Positions 36,453 through 44,494 of a stretch of 64,000 bases of DNA are shown in pieces. Each line of letters begins with the position of its first letter. The first letter of the stretch is position 1. The stretch is from Ancylomarina sp. DW003 (GTDB lineage: Bacteria; Bacteroidota; Bacteroidia; Bacteroidales; Marinifilaceae). The translations under genes were made by a program, and so were the position numbers. The notes under the pieces are model-generated. The model was given only the letters and a program-made list of their open reading frames with translations, did no database searches and was not told the DNA's origin. The stretch spans positions 124,001 to 188,000 of the forward strand of contig NZ_JAKJSD010000005.1 in assembly GCF_029029505.1 (NCBI RefSeq), given 5' to 3'.

Positions 36453-39086
36453 ATGATAAGAACATTTATAACTTCTTTATTATTACTTCTCTTTTTCTGT
36501 AGCACTAAACTGCAGGCCGACCAGCATTTTCAAAAACTTCACAAATACACAACAGAACACGGCATTGCAAACAATACGATCCATTCTATTTTTCAAGATT
36601 CAACAGGGCGCATATGGATTGGAAGTATGAATGGTTTATGTACTTATAATGGTAAAGAATTTATCAGTTTTCAAAATACAGATTCTTTAAAATCAAATAC
36701 AATCATTTTCATCGGTCAGATCGATAAAAACCAGCTCCTTTTGGGAACCAAGAATGGCAATTACATCTTTTCCATTTTAGAAGAGAATTTCACTAAAATT
36801 CATTTGCCTGAAAATGAAAACTCTCCTGCCACTGCCCTTTTCAGAATTAATAACAAAACTTTTATTGGTAGCAAAAAGGGAATTTACAAATACAATACGC
36901 AAAAACGAGAAGGAAAAAAAATAGCTCAGATCTCCATTACTTGCAAGCAAGTATCTCCTGAAAATAAAGTTCTTCTGGGAACTAATGGGGATGGTATATG
37001 GGAAGCTAATTTAAATAACGATAAACTCAAACTTACACCTGTTTTTAAGACACTTGCAAATGAACAGATAAAAGCCATGCATTTTAAAGAGGGAGGAACC
37101 CTTTTAGTTCTGAGTAAAAAAGGGCTTTGGCTTGCTGATAAAAACGAAACAAAACTCATTATTTCAGGCTCATTCTCATCACTTGAAGTGTCGCAGCAAA
37201 ACGAGATACTACTGGGAACTAAGGGGCATTTTATTCAACAAGTGTATCAAAGTAATAATCAGTTCAGCCTAAAAAATTATATCAAGCAAGACAATGAGGT
37301 CTTCAACGACTATTTCGATGCTCATATTAATATTCTTTTCAAGGATGATTCAGGTGTTATTTGGATTGGAACTAATCGAGCAGGAGTTGACAGAATTGAT
37401 CGCAAGAAAATCACGTTTACCAAATATAAAAGCAAGGCTCAAAGCCAAGCTGCCGAAGCGGGGTATATTAATGCACTCACACAAAGTGAAGATGGAAAAA
37501 TATGGGTTGGAACTTCAGGCAAAGGTCTGTTCCTACTGAATAAAGCAAAAGAAGAGTTACTTCCTGTTAAGGTTCTGAATATAGACACAGATAGCCTTTA
37601 TATTGAAGCCTTACTACAACACAACAATAAACTCTATATTGGAACAAGACATCATGGCATTATTACAGCAAACTATCCTCCACAAAACTTCAGTGAGGTA
37701 AAAATATCAGGACATATCTTTTCTTCAGAAGCTGGTTTAGAAAAAAACAACTACATCTATTCTCTAAAGAATTTCAATAATCGACTCTACATCAACTCTT
37801 CCAAAGGCACATTTAAGTACGATTTCGGAACAGATAAGATGGTGAAAACCGACAGCCTTCCTTCTTTAAACATTGAGATTGACTCTTTGAACAACAAGTG
37901 GATTCTATCTTATAATATGAACCTATTTTTTAATCAAACTCAAGTCAAACTCGAAACCGAGGTGTCTGACATTCTCCTTTCCAATAATCAAGGTGTTTGG
38001 GTTCCCACATTAAAAGGTTTGGCATTAATCGATAGTGAAAATAAAACACCTGTCTTTTTTAATCCGCCGGAGAAAGTCATTGAATTTACATCCATAAGGG
38101 AAGATCAGCAAGGTCACTTCTGGCTTGGGTCACGTATGGGTATCTATCGATTCGATCCCCAAAGCAGAATCTTTTCGGCCTACCAAATTCCTGGCGGGGC
38201 AAAGGCCAATAGTTTTAACCATGGGAAAATATTACAGACAGAACAAGGTGAATTTTTCTGGGGTAGTAACGATGGACTTGTAGCTATAAAGCCTTCAACT
38301 GTTGATTATTTGCCTATGGCCAGGTTTGAAATAGAGAGAAACAGTAAGAATTCAGCTATATTTGAGGTGTACAACTACTCTTTTAACCATCAGGAAGACA
38401 ACAGTATTGCCTATCAATTCTCACACCCTGATTCGCTTTGGCATCTGATTCCTGCTAACAGTTCGAGACTTGACTTTTCTCAGATAGAAAAAGGCTCATA
38501 CACAATAAATATAAGCGTTGTAAATGCAGATGGTCTTTTTAATAAGGCATACCAATCCTTTAATTTCGATATCAAGAATTCCAATAAATCAAGCTTAAGC
38601 TGGTTGTTACTCGTAATTATCGGCTTAATCGGAGCAGTCATCATTATTTTAAAACGGAAACAAAATCCAATTCCTTTCGACGAAACCGAATATAGTACCT
38701 CAATTGAAACGCCCGAAGACAAAATCTATAAGGAATGGATGCGTGACGATTTTATGCAAAAAGCCATTGAAATTATCGAGGGAAGTATTTCGAACACTTC
38801 TTTTGGCGTAAACGAGCTATACGAAAGCATGCAAATGAGTAAATCAAACTTCTATCGAAAGCTCAAAATCATTACCGATCTGTCACCCAATGAACTGATT
38901 CGATTCATTAGACTTCGAAAATCAGCTCAGCTGCTTATTCTACCCGATTTAAGTGTGAATGAAATTGCCTACGAAGTGGGATTCAACACACCTTCTTATT
39001 TCACACGTTGTTTTAAACAGCAGTTTGGCATAGCTCCTTCAGAATACAAAGAGTATTATGAAAGCTTGTGTAGTGTTGTAAAATAA
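36453..39086 (+). CDS. Membrane sensor-regulator: periplasmic propeller repeats fused to AraC DNA-binding domain
   Basis: I chose ATG 36453 because it starts a signal-like sequence (MIRTFITSLLLLLFFCSTKL). The product is 877 residues. Regulator-propeller repeats fill about residues 30-600 (for example DSTGRIWIGSMNGL, EDGKIWVGTSGKG, QQGHFWLGSRMGIY). A Y_Y_Y-like domain comes next, then one membrane helix (SWLLLVIIGLIGAVIIIL), and an AraC-type HTH ends the chain (LSVNEIAYEVGFNTPSYFTR). There is no histidine kinase or receiver domain, unlike classical hybrid two-component sensors. It likely senses an oligosaccharide in the periplasm and activates the downstream susC operon. Confidence 0.88.
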   Translation: MIRTFITSLLLLLFFCSTKLQADQHFQKLHKYTTEHGIANNTIHSIFQDSTGRIWIGSMNGLCTYNGKEFISFQNTDSLKSNTIIFIGQIDKNQLLLGTKNGNYIFSILEENFTKIHLPENENSPATALFRINNKTFIGSKKGIYKYNTQKREGKKIAQISITCKQVSPENKVLLGTNGDGIWEANLNNDKLKLTPVFKTLANEQIKAMHFKEGGTLLVLSKKGLWLADKNETKLIISGSFSSLEVSQQNEILLGTKGHFIQQVYQSNNQFSLKNYIKQDNEVFNDYFDAHINILFKDDSGVIWIGTNRAGVDRIDRKKITFTKYKSKAQSQAAEAGYINALTQSEDGKIWVGTSGKGLFLLNKAKEELLPVKVLNIDTDSLYIEALLQHNNKLYIGTRHHGIITANYPPQNFSEVKISGHIFSSEAGLEKNNYIYSLKNFNNRLYINSSKGTFKYDFGTDKMVKTDSLPSLNIEIDSLNNKWILSYNMNLFFNQTQVKLETEVSDILLSNNQGVWVPTLKGLALIDSENKTPVFFNPPEKVIEFTSIREDQQGHFWLGSRMGIYRFDPQSRIFSAYQIPGGAKANSFNHGKILQTEQGEFFWGSNDGLVAIKPSTVDYLPMARFEIERNSKNSAIFEVYNYSFNHQEDNSIAYQFSHPDSLWHLIPANSSRLDFSQIEKGSYTINISVVNADGLFNKAYQSFNFDIKNSNKSSLSWLLLVIIGLIGAVIIILKRKQNPIPFDETEYSTSIETPEDKIYKEWMRDDFMQKAIEIIEGSISNTSFGVNELYESMQMSKSNFYRKLKIITDLSPNELIRFIRLRKSAQLLILPDLSVNEIAYEVGFNTPSYFTRCFKQQFGIAPSEYKEYYESLCSVVK

Positions 39087-39535
39087 CACATTTCTAATTA
39101 TAGTTGGTTAATTAAAACCACTCCAGCTTGCTGACAAACCACTCCTCCTTAAAATTAAGGAGGGGAAATCTAAATTTCTGATTTCTCTACTTAAGTGAAA
39201 TTTTATTAAAGAAGTAAACAAAAGCTCCCTATACTCTCTTCACATCCCACGAAAAAACACCACTTCTCTCCCTTAGAAATCATCAAACAAGCTCACTTTT
39301 ATTTAAACCCTCACTTTTCATGAAAATTGGTCAGTTTGTATAGAATTTTGGTCATTCTGTACAGCCCAAACCCTCTACAATTCGCTTGTTTTGGGGTATT
39401 CATTTAATAAAGGATCAAACCTTCATGTCATTTATTTTCATTCCGAATGAATAAATAACAGTCGAAAACACCCAGGAATTCACCTGCATCCTAATCTAAA
39501 TGGAGACAAATCATTTCTTAACTAACCTAAACCTT
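39087..39535. other. Leader region of the susC operon
   Basis: The 449-base gap holds a short hairpin at 39144-39163 (CCTCCTTAA paired with TTAAGGAGG) just after the regulator gene. It also holds the double GGTCA site at 39326-39363 and about 170 bases of leader before susC. No gene is apparent. The hairpin lacks a T-tract and resembles the CTCC/GGAG-rich intergenic repeat seen near 52411-52454. Confidence 0.5.
39326..39363 (+). promoter_or_regulatory. AraC-type direct repeat upstream of susC
   Basis: GGTCAGTTTGTATAGAA at 39329 and GGTCATTCTGTACAG at 39350 are spaced 21 bp apart and match the double site upstream of the sensor-regulator at nearly every position. This is the likely activation site for the susC-susD-glycosidase operon. 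Confidence 0.65.
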
Positions 39536-42500
39536 ATGAAAGAAACTTATCGAAATTTAGCAAGGCAAAGAGGCCTTCTAAAACAAAGCTTTTCATGGAT
39601 AACAGGCTTGTGCTTTATGGCATCCCTAATAATGGCTGGCCCGGCATCAGCATCCATTAATGACCGTAATACAGAAACGTCCGTACAGCAAGGACAGGAA
39701 AAGTTAATTCAGGGGCAAATTCTGGACAAAAATGGTGTAACTGTAGTTGGTGCTAATATTATTATTAAAGGTACGACAACAGGTACAACAACCGACATAG
39801 ATGGAAACTTCCAAATAAGTGTTCCTGAGAATGCAACTCTGATTTTCAGCTTTATTGGTTTCTTAAATCAAGAGGTAGCAGTAGCTGGCAAGTCAATAAT
39901 TAATGTTACGCTACTAGAAGATGCTCTGGGACTTGACGAAGTTGTTGTCGTTGGGTATGGAACCCAGAAAAAAGCTAACCTTACGGGATCTGTTTCAGCT
40001 GTAAAAGGTGATGAAATGGTGAAAAAACCCATGACCGATGCACGTCAGGCCCTGCAGGGTGTATCTACTGGTGTCACTATTATAGATCGAGGTGGTATCC
40101 CTGGTGAAGAGAATCTGAATATTAATATTCGAGGTATCGGATCCTTATCCTCCAATACAAACCCTTTAGTTTTAGTCGATGGTATTGAAATGTCAATGAG
40201 TGATATAAACCCTTCTGATATTGAAAGTATTTCAATTTTGAAAGATGCAGCATCCTCATCAATTTATGGTGCAATGGCAGCCAATGGTGTTATCCTGATT
40301 ACCACAAAAAGAGGACAAGAAGGTGGCTACAAAGTCAACTACGATGGCTATTATGGCTGGCAAACTCCTGCTACCCTACCCGAACAAGTTGGAGCTGAAG
40401 ATTACCTGAACCTGGTAAACGAGGCCCTTGTTAATGCCGGACTGGATGCAAAATACTCTGATGATTACATACAGAAAACGGTTGCTGGTGACGATCCAAT
40501 CAATTATCCTTATGCAAATCTGTTTGAAGAGCTGTTCGAGACCGCTCCGGTTTTCAATCAATCACTACGAATCAGTGGTGGAAATGAGAAATCAAAAATA
40601 GCCTTATCTCTGAATCATATGGATCAGGAAGGTATGCTTAAGAATGTCAGTTCGAAGCGCTATGGTTTCCGTTTGAATACAGACTTTCAGGTGAAAGACA
40701 ATTTTAAAGTCAGAGCAGATGTTTCGTTCAACCGAAGAGATAACGAAAAGCCAAACAGGTTAAATTCAGCTATAGGAGCCATGGTGGGCACCTCACCCGT
40801 TACTGTTTTAAAGTATCCCAATGGTGTGTATGGTTTGAATAAAGACAATACCAATGCCCTGGCTTGTCTTGAAGTTGGCGGAATGAATGAGTCCGTTGAT
40901 GAAACGCTTAACATGAAAATCGGAACCGATATAGAGATGGTAAAAGGCTTAACGCTTAAGGCTGATCTTTCATACAAAAGCATCAATAACCGTTACAAAA
41001 ACTACACCGCTGCATATGACTTTGTGGATCCTGAAAATACAGACAATGTCATTCAAAAATGGTCACCAAGTAAATTGGTCGATGGTCGATGGCAACAGGA
41101 GGAAATCAACTTTAAGGCCTTGCTGAATTATAACACAAGCTTTGGCGATCATGAACTCGATCTGTTAGCAGGTACTGATATTACAGAGAATACAGCCTAT
41201 ATCCTTAATGGAGCGCGTAACAATATTTACGGCGATAATTATACGGAGTTGAACACAGGTGATGCCGAAGGTCAAACCAATGAAGGTTACCAGGAAGACT
41301 GGGCTTTACTTTCATATTTGGGAAGGGTAAACTATGCCTACAAAGGCAAATACCTGCTTGAAGGAAATATCCGTTACGATGGATCATCCCGATTTGCAGA
41401 AGGAAACAAATGGGGCGTCTTCCCATCCTTTTCAGCAGGTTGGAGAGTGACGGAAGAAGATTTTATGAATGAGATTAGTATGGTAAATAACCTGAAACTA
41501 AGAGGTAGTTGGGGACAATTAGGGAATCAGAACATCGGTTACTATAAATTTTCGTCTACCGTTTATGCTGATTTCCCTTATAACTTTAACGACAACGAGG
41601 TGAATGGCTATTCGCAATGGTATTTTGCTAATACCGATATCACCTGGGAAACAACCGAAATGATAGATTTTGGTTTGGACCTTGCCTTATTCAACAACAA
41701 ACTGGAAATTGTTGCTGACTGGTACCAAAAAGATACCAAAGATGTTCTGTTGAAATTGCCAATTTCATATTTAACCGGACTAAGTGCCTCAGAAACCAAT
41801 GCCGGTCAGGTTCGAAACACAGGTTGGGAACTGGCGATTACCCATCGAAATACGATTAATGATTTGACTTACTCTATCGGTTTCAATATCTCCGATGTGA
41901 AAAATGAACTGATTGACTTTGCAGGAAACGAGCCTTCAATTAGCGGATGGACTATCCTAAAAGAAGGTGAAGCGATCAATTCATTCTACGGATATGAATC
42001 TGATGGCTTATTCCAAACTCAAGCCGAAATTGATGCGCATGCCGTTCAACCTAACCAATCGGAGCTGAAGCCCGGTGATATTAAACTGGTTGATCAGAAT
42101 GACGATGGTGAGATAAACGACGATGATCGTAAGGTCATCGGCTCTCCAATTCCACATTATACAGTTGGTCTTAACCTTTATGCCGAATACAAAGGTTTCG
42201 ATTTTTCAGCCTTCTTTCAGGGTGTTCTCAAGGCTGAAAACTATTTCTATGGTGCACCTAACGAAGGTCCGGCATATGAAATCTTCACAACAACCCGTGT
42301 ATTGGATCGATGGACACCTGAAAACACCGATGCTTCCTTTCCAAGATTACAGGCTGCCTCAAACAAAAACAACTATCTGTACAACGATTTTTGGATAAGA
42401 GATGCCTCATACGTCAGATTGAAAAACCTGCAAATTGGTTATTCTTTCCCTAAATCTGTATTGGAAAGATTAAAGCTTGATAAATTGAGATTATATGTCG

Positions 42501-42625
42501 GTGGGACCAATCTGTTTACCATTACGGATGTAGAATCGGGACTCGATCCGGAAACTTATGATGGAAGACCAAATTACTACCCACCTGTTTCAACCTATAC
42601 AATGGGAATTCAAGTTCGATTCTAA
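39536..42625 (+). CDS. SusC-like TonB-dependent outer membrane transporter
   Basis: The protein of about 1029 residues has an N-terminal export signal (TGLCFMASLIMAGPASASI), a CarboxypepD_reg-like domain (LIQGQILDKNGVTVVGANI), then the plug and TonB box region (EVVVVGYGTQKKANLTGSVS, IRGIGSLSSNTNPLVLVDG) and a 22-strand barrel ending in TMGIQVRF. It imports glycans as a complex with the SusD-like lipoprotein encoded next. I prefer ATG 39536 (MKETYRNLAR); an in-frame ATG at 39500 would add 12 residues. The stop overlaps the first in-frame start upstream of susD. Confidence 0.93.
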   Translation: MKETYRNLARQRGLLKQSFSWITGLCFMASLIMAGPASASINDRNTETSVQQGQEKLIQGQILDKNGVTVVGANIIIKGTTTGTTTDIDGNFQISVPENATLIFSFIGFLNQEVAVAGKSIINVTLLEDALGLDEVVVVGYGTQKKANLTGSVSAVKGDEMVKKPMTDARQALQGVSTGVTIIDRGGIPGEENLNINIRGIGSLSSNTNPLVLVDGIEMSMSDINPSDIESISILKDAASSSIYGAMAANGVILITTKRGQEGGYKVNYDGYYGWQTPATLPEQVGAEDYLNLVNEALVNAGLDAKYSDDYIQKTVAGDDPINYPYANLFEELFETAPVFNQSLRISGGNEKSKIALSLNHMDQEGMLKNVSSKRYGFRLNTDFQVKDNFKVRADVSFNRRDNEKPNRLNSAIGAMVGTSPVTVLKYPNGVYGLNKDNTNALACLEVGGMNESVDETLNMKIGTDIEMVKGLTLKADLSYKSINNRYKNYTAAYDFVDPENTDNVIQKWSPSKLVDGRWQQEEINFKALLNYNTSFGDHELDLLAGTDITENTAYILNGARNNIYGDNYTELNTGDAEGQTNEGYQEDWALLSYLGRVNYAYKGKYLLEGNIRYDGSSRFAEGNKWGVFPSFSAGWRVTEEDFMNEISMVNNLKLRGSWGQLGNQNIGYYKFSSTVYADFPYNFNDNEVNGYSQWYFANTDITWETTEMIDFGLDLALFNNKLEIVADWYQKDTKDVLLKLPISYLTGLSASETNAGQVRNTGWELAITHRNTINDLTYSIGFNISDVKNELIDFAGNEPSISGWTILKEGEAINSFYGYESDGLFQTQAEIDAHAVQPNQSELKPGDIKLVDQNDDGEINDDDRKVIGSPIPHYTVGLNLYAEYKGFDFSAFFQGVLKAENYFYGAPNEGPAYEIFTTTRVLDRWTPENTDASFPRLQAASNKNNYLYNDFWIRDASYVRLKNLQIGYSFPKSVLERLKLDKLRLYVGGTNLFTITDVESGLDPETYDGRPNYYPPVSTYTMGIQVRF

Positions 42626-42672
42626 TGGGATTACAATCTAAAAGAATAAATAATCTTAAAGTGAAATATATT

Positions 42673-44352
42673 ATGAAAACAAATATAATTTGCCTGACTT
42701 GTGCTCTAATGATGGTACTGGCAGGCTGTAGCGACGATTTTCTGGAGCGTACACCTAGCGATCAGGTATCTTCAGCAGATTTCTTCACTCAGGAGAAAGA
42801 TTTGGTCTATGCATTAAATGCAGCCTATGCTTCTATTGGTTTCAATAGCTGGGGAAGTAAATATGGCTATTCAACCGATTTGCTTCGTGTCGAAGCTTTA
42901 ACCGATAATGCACTTGATCACCACTCATGGAATGCGGGTTATCGTCTGGCTGACGGAACAGCCTCTTCTTATGACGGCTATGTTGAAACCCGCTGGAAAG
43001 AACGATACAGAGGTATTCAAAGAGTAAATAGAATATTGGAAGGTGCCGATGGGGTTACCGATATTAATGCCGACTATAAGGCCCGCTTACTTGCTGAAGC
43101 AAAATTCCTGAGAGCCTTCTTTTATTTTGATTTGGTTTACCTGTTTGGCGATGTACCTTTCCTTACAGCCAGTTTAGAACCTCAAGATACAACACCTGTC
43201 GAAGATGCTGATGGCGAAAAAGAAGCTTCTGAAGCGGCAAAAAGAACCGACAAGAGTGTGATTCTGGATGCCATTGTAACAGATTTGACTGAGGCTGCTA
43301 CAAAGCTTCCTAACACTTACTCAAGTGAAGATATGGGGCGTATAACCAAAGGTGCAGCTCTGTCTATGAAAGCAAGAATCCTTTTATATCAGGAAAAATG
43401 GAGCGAAGCTGCTCTTACAGCCAAAGCCGTTATGGATTTGGGCATCTATACCATTCACCCCAATTATTCAAGCATGTTCACCTACGAGGGGATCGGCAAC
43501 TCCGAGGTCATTTTTGATTTACAGGAAGTAAAAGACTCTGATAACCAATGGAATTTCACAGTTCAGAATTATGGCCCTAACTCAGCAGGTGGCTGGAGCA
43601 GTGGTTGTCCTATGCAGTCTTTGGTTGACACTTATGAGTGTACCGATGGTAAAACAATAGCCGAATCAGCTTTGTTCGATCCAAACGATCCATATGCAAA
43701 CCGTGACCCTCGAATGAAATATTCCATTCTTTATCCGGGCAACGACTGGCGCGATGGTGTCTTTAACTCGATTCCCGGAGCAACTTACCCTGGAAAAGAA
43801 ATCATTCCAGGCGATGACTTAACCGACGGTACAGGCGGTCAGTGGAACAAAACAGCCACAGGTTACAATTGGTTGAAATATATATCAGAAGACGATATCG
43901 ACAATGGCGACTACTGGAATGGTTCCATCCATTACATCCTGATTCGTTATGCTGAGGTTCTACTGACTTATGCCGAAGCAAAAATTGAGAGCAATGATAT
44001 CGATCAGTCTGTTTACGATGCCATAAACGAAGTGCGCCAACGTGCCGATGTGAACATGCCTGTGGTTACTAGTGGTAAAAGTCAGGATGAGTTGCGTACG
44101 ATACTAAGACGCGAACGACGCGTGGAATTGGCTTTTGAAGGCTTGCGCCTGATGGACATCAGAAGATGGAAAATTGCAGAGAATGTGATGCCTGGTGTAC
44201 CTGAAGGCTTGACTTACACTGATCCTGACTCAGGGCAACCCGTAACACTTTCGTGGGGAACACGTGTATTCGACCCTAACAAACATTACCTGTGGCCTAT
44301 TCCACAAGCAGAGATTGACATTACCCACATTCAGCAAAATCCTGGATGGTAG
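42673..44352 (+). CDS. SusD-like glycan-binding lipoprotein (RagB/SusD family)
   Basis: The lipoprotein of about 559 residues starts at ATG 42673 (MKTNIICLTCALMMVLAGC), whose lipobox cysteine is followed by SDDFLERTPSDQVSSADFF, the classic SusD start. TPR-like helices follow (ARLLAEAKFLRAFFYFDLV, then GAALSMKARILLYQEKW). The C-terminal SusD signature is RRERRVELAFEGLRLMDI. It caps the SusC barrel on the cell surface and binds the glycan. A perfect hairpin separates it from the glycosidase genes. Confidence 0.94.
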   Translation: MKTNIICLTCALMMVLAGCSDDFLERTPSDQVSSADFFTQEKDLVYALNAAYASIGFNSWGSKYGYSTDLLRVEALTDNALDHHSWNAGYRLADGTASSYDGYVETRWKERYRGIQRVNRILEGADGVTDINADYKARLLAEAKFLRAFFYFDLVYLFGDVPFLTASLEPQDTTPVEDADGEKEASEAAKRTDKSVILDAIVTDLTEAATKLPNTYSSEDMGRITKGAALSMKARILLYQEKWSEAALTAKAVMDLGIYTIHPNYSSMFTYEGIGNSEVIFDLQEVKDSDNQWNFTVQNYGPNSAGGWSSGCPMQSLVDTYECTDGKTIAESALFDPNDPYANRDPRMKYSILYPGNDWRDGVFNSIPGATYPGKEIIPGDDLTDGTGGQWNKTATGYNWLKYISEDDIDNGDYWNGSIHYILIRYAEVLLTYAEAKIESNDIDQSVYDAINEVRQRADVNMPVVTSGKSQDELRTILRRERRVELAFEGLRLMDIRRWKIAENVMPGVPEGLTYTDPDSGQPVTLSWGTRVFDPNKHYLWPIPQAEIDITHIQQNPGW

Positions 44353-44363
44353 CAAAATAACAA

Positions 44364-44395
44364 ATCATTCCCGGAAGTATCCCTCCGGGAATGAT
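44364..44395 (+). promoter_or_regulatory. Perfect 12-bp hairpin between susD and the glycosidase genes
   Basis: ATCATTCCCGGA pairs perfectly with TCCGGGAATGAT across an 8-base loop. It begins 12 bases after the susD stop and has no T-tract, so it is better explained as an RNA-stabilising or partial-termination element than as a full terminator. Confidence 0.65.
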
Positions 44396-44494
44396 TAACA
44401 AAATCAAACATCACAAATAAGAAACAAAATATTTCAACTTTTGCTTAACTCTCAGTAGTTAACGGAGGGTGTCGTATAGGAAAGAAAAACCAAA

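Noticed and set aside
36453-39086. Hybrid two-component histidine kinase
   Set aside because: No HisKA, HATPase or receiver motifs occur between the membrane helix and the AraC domain.
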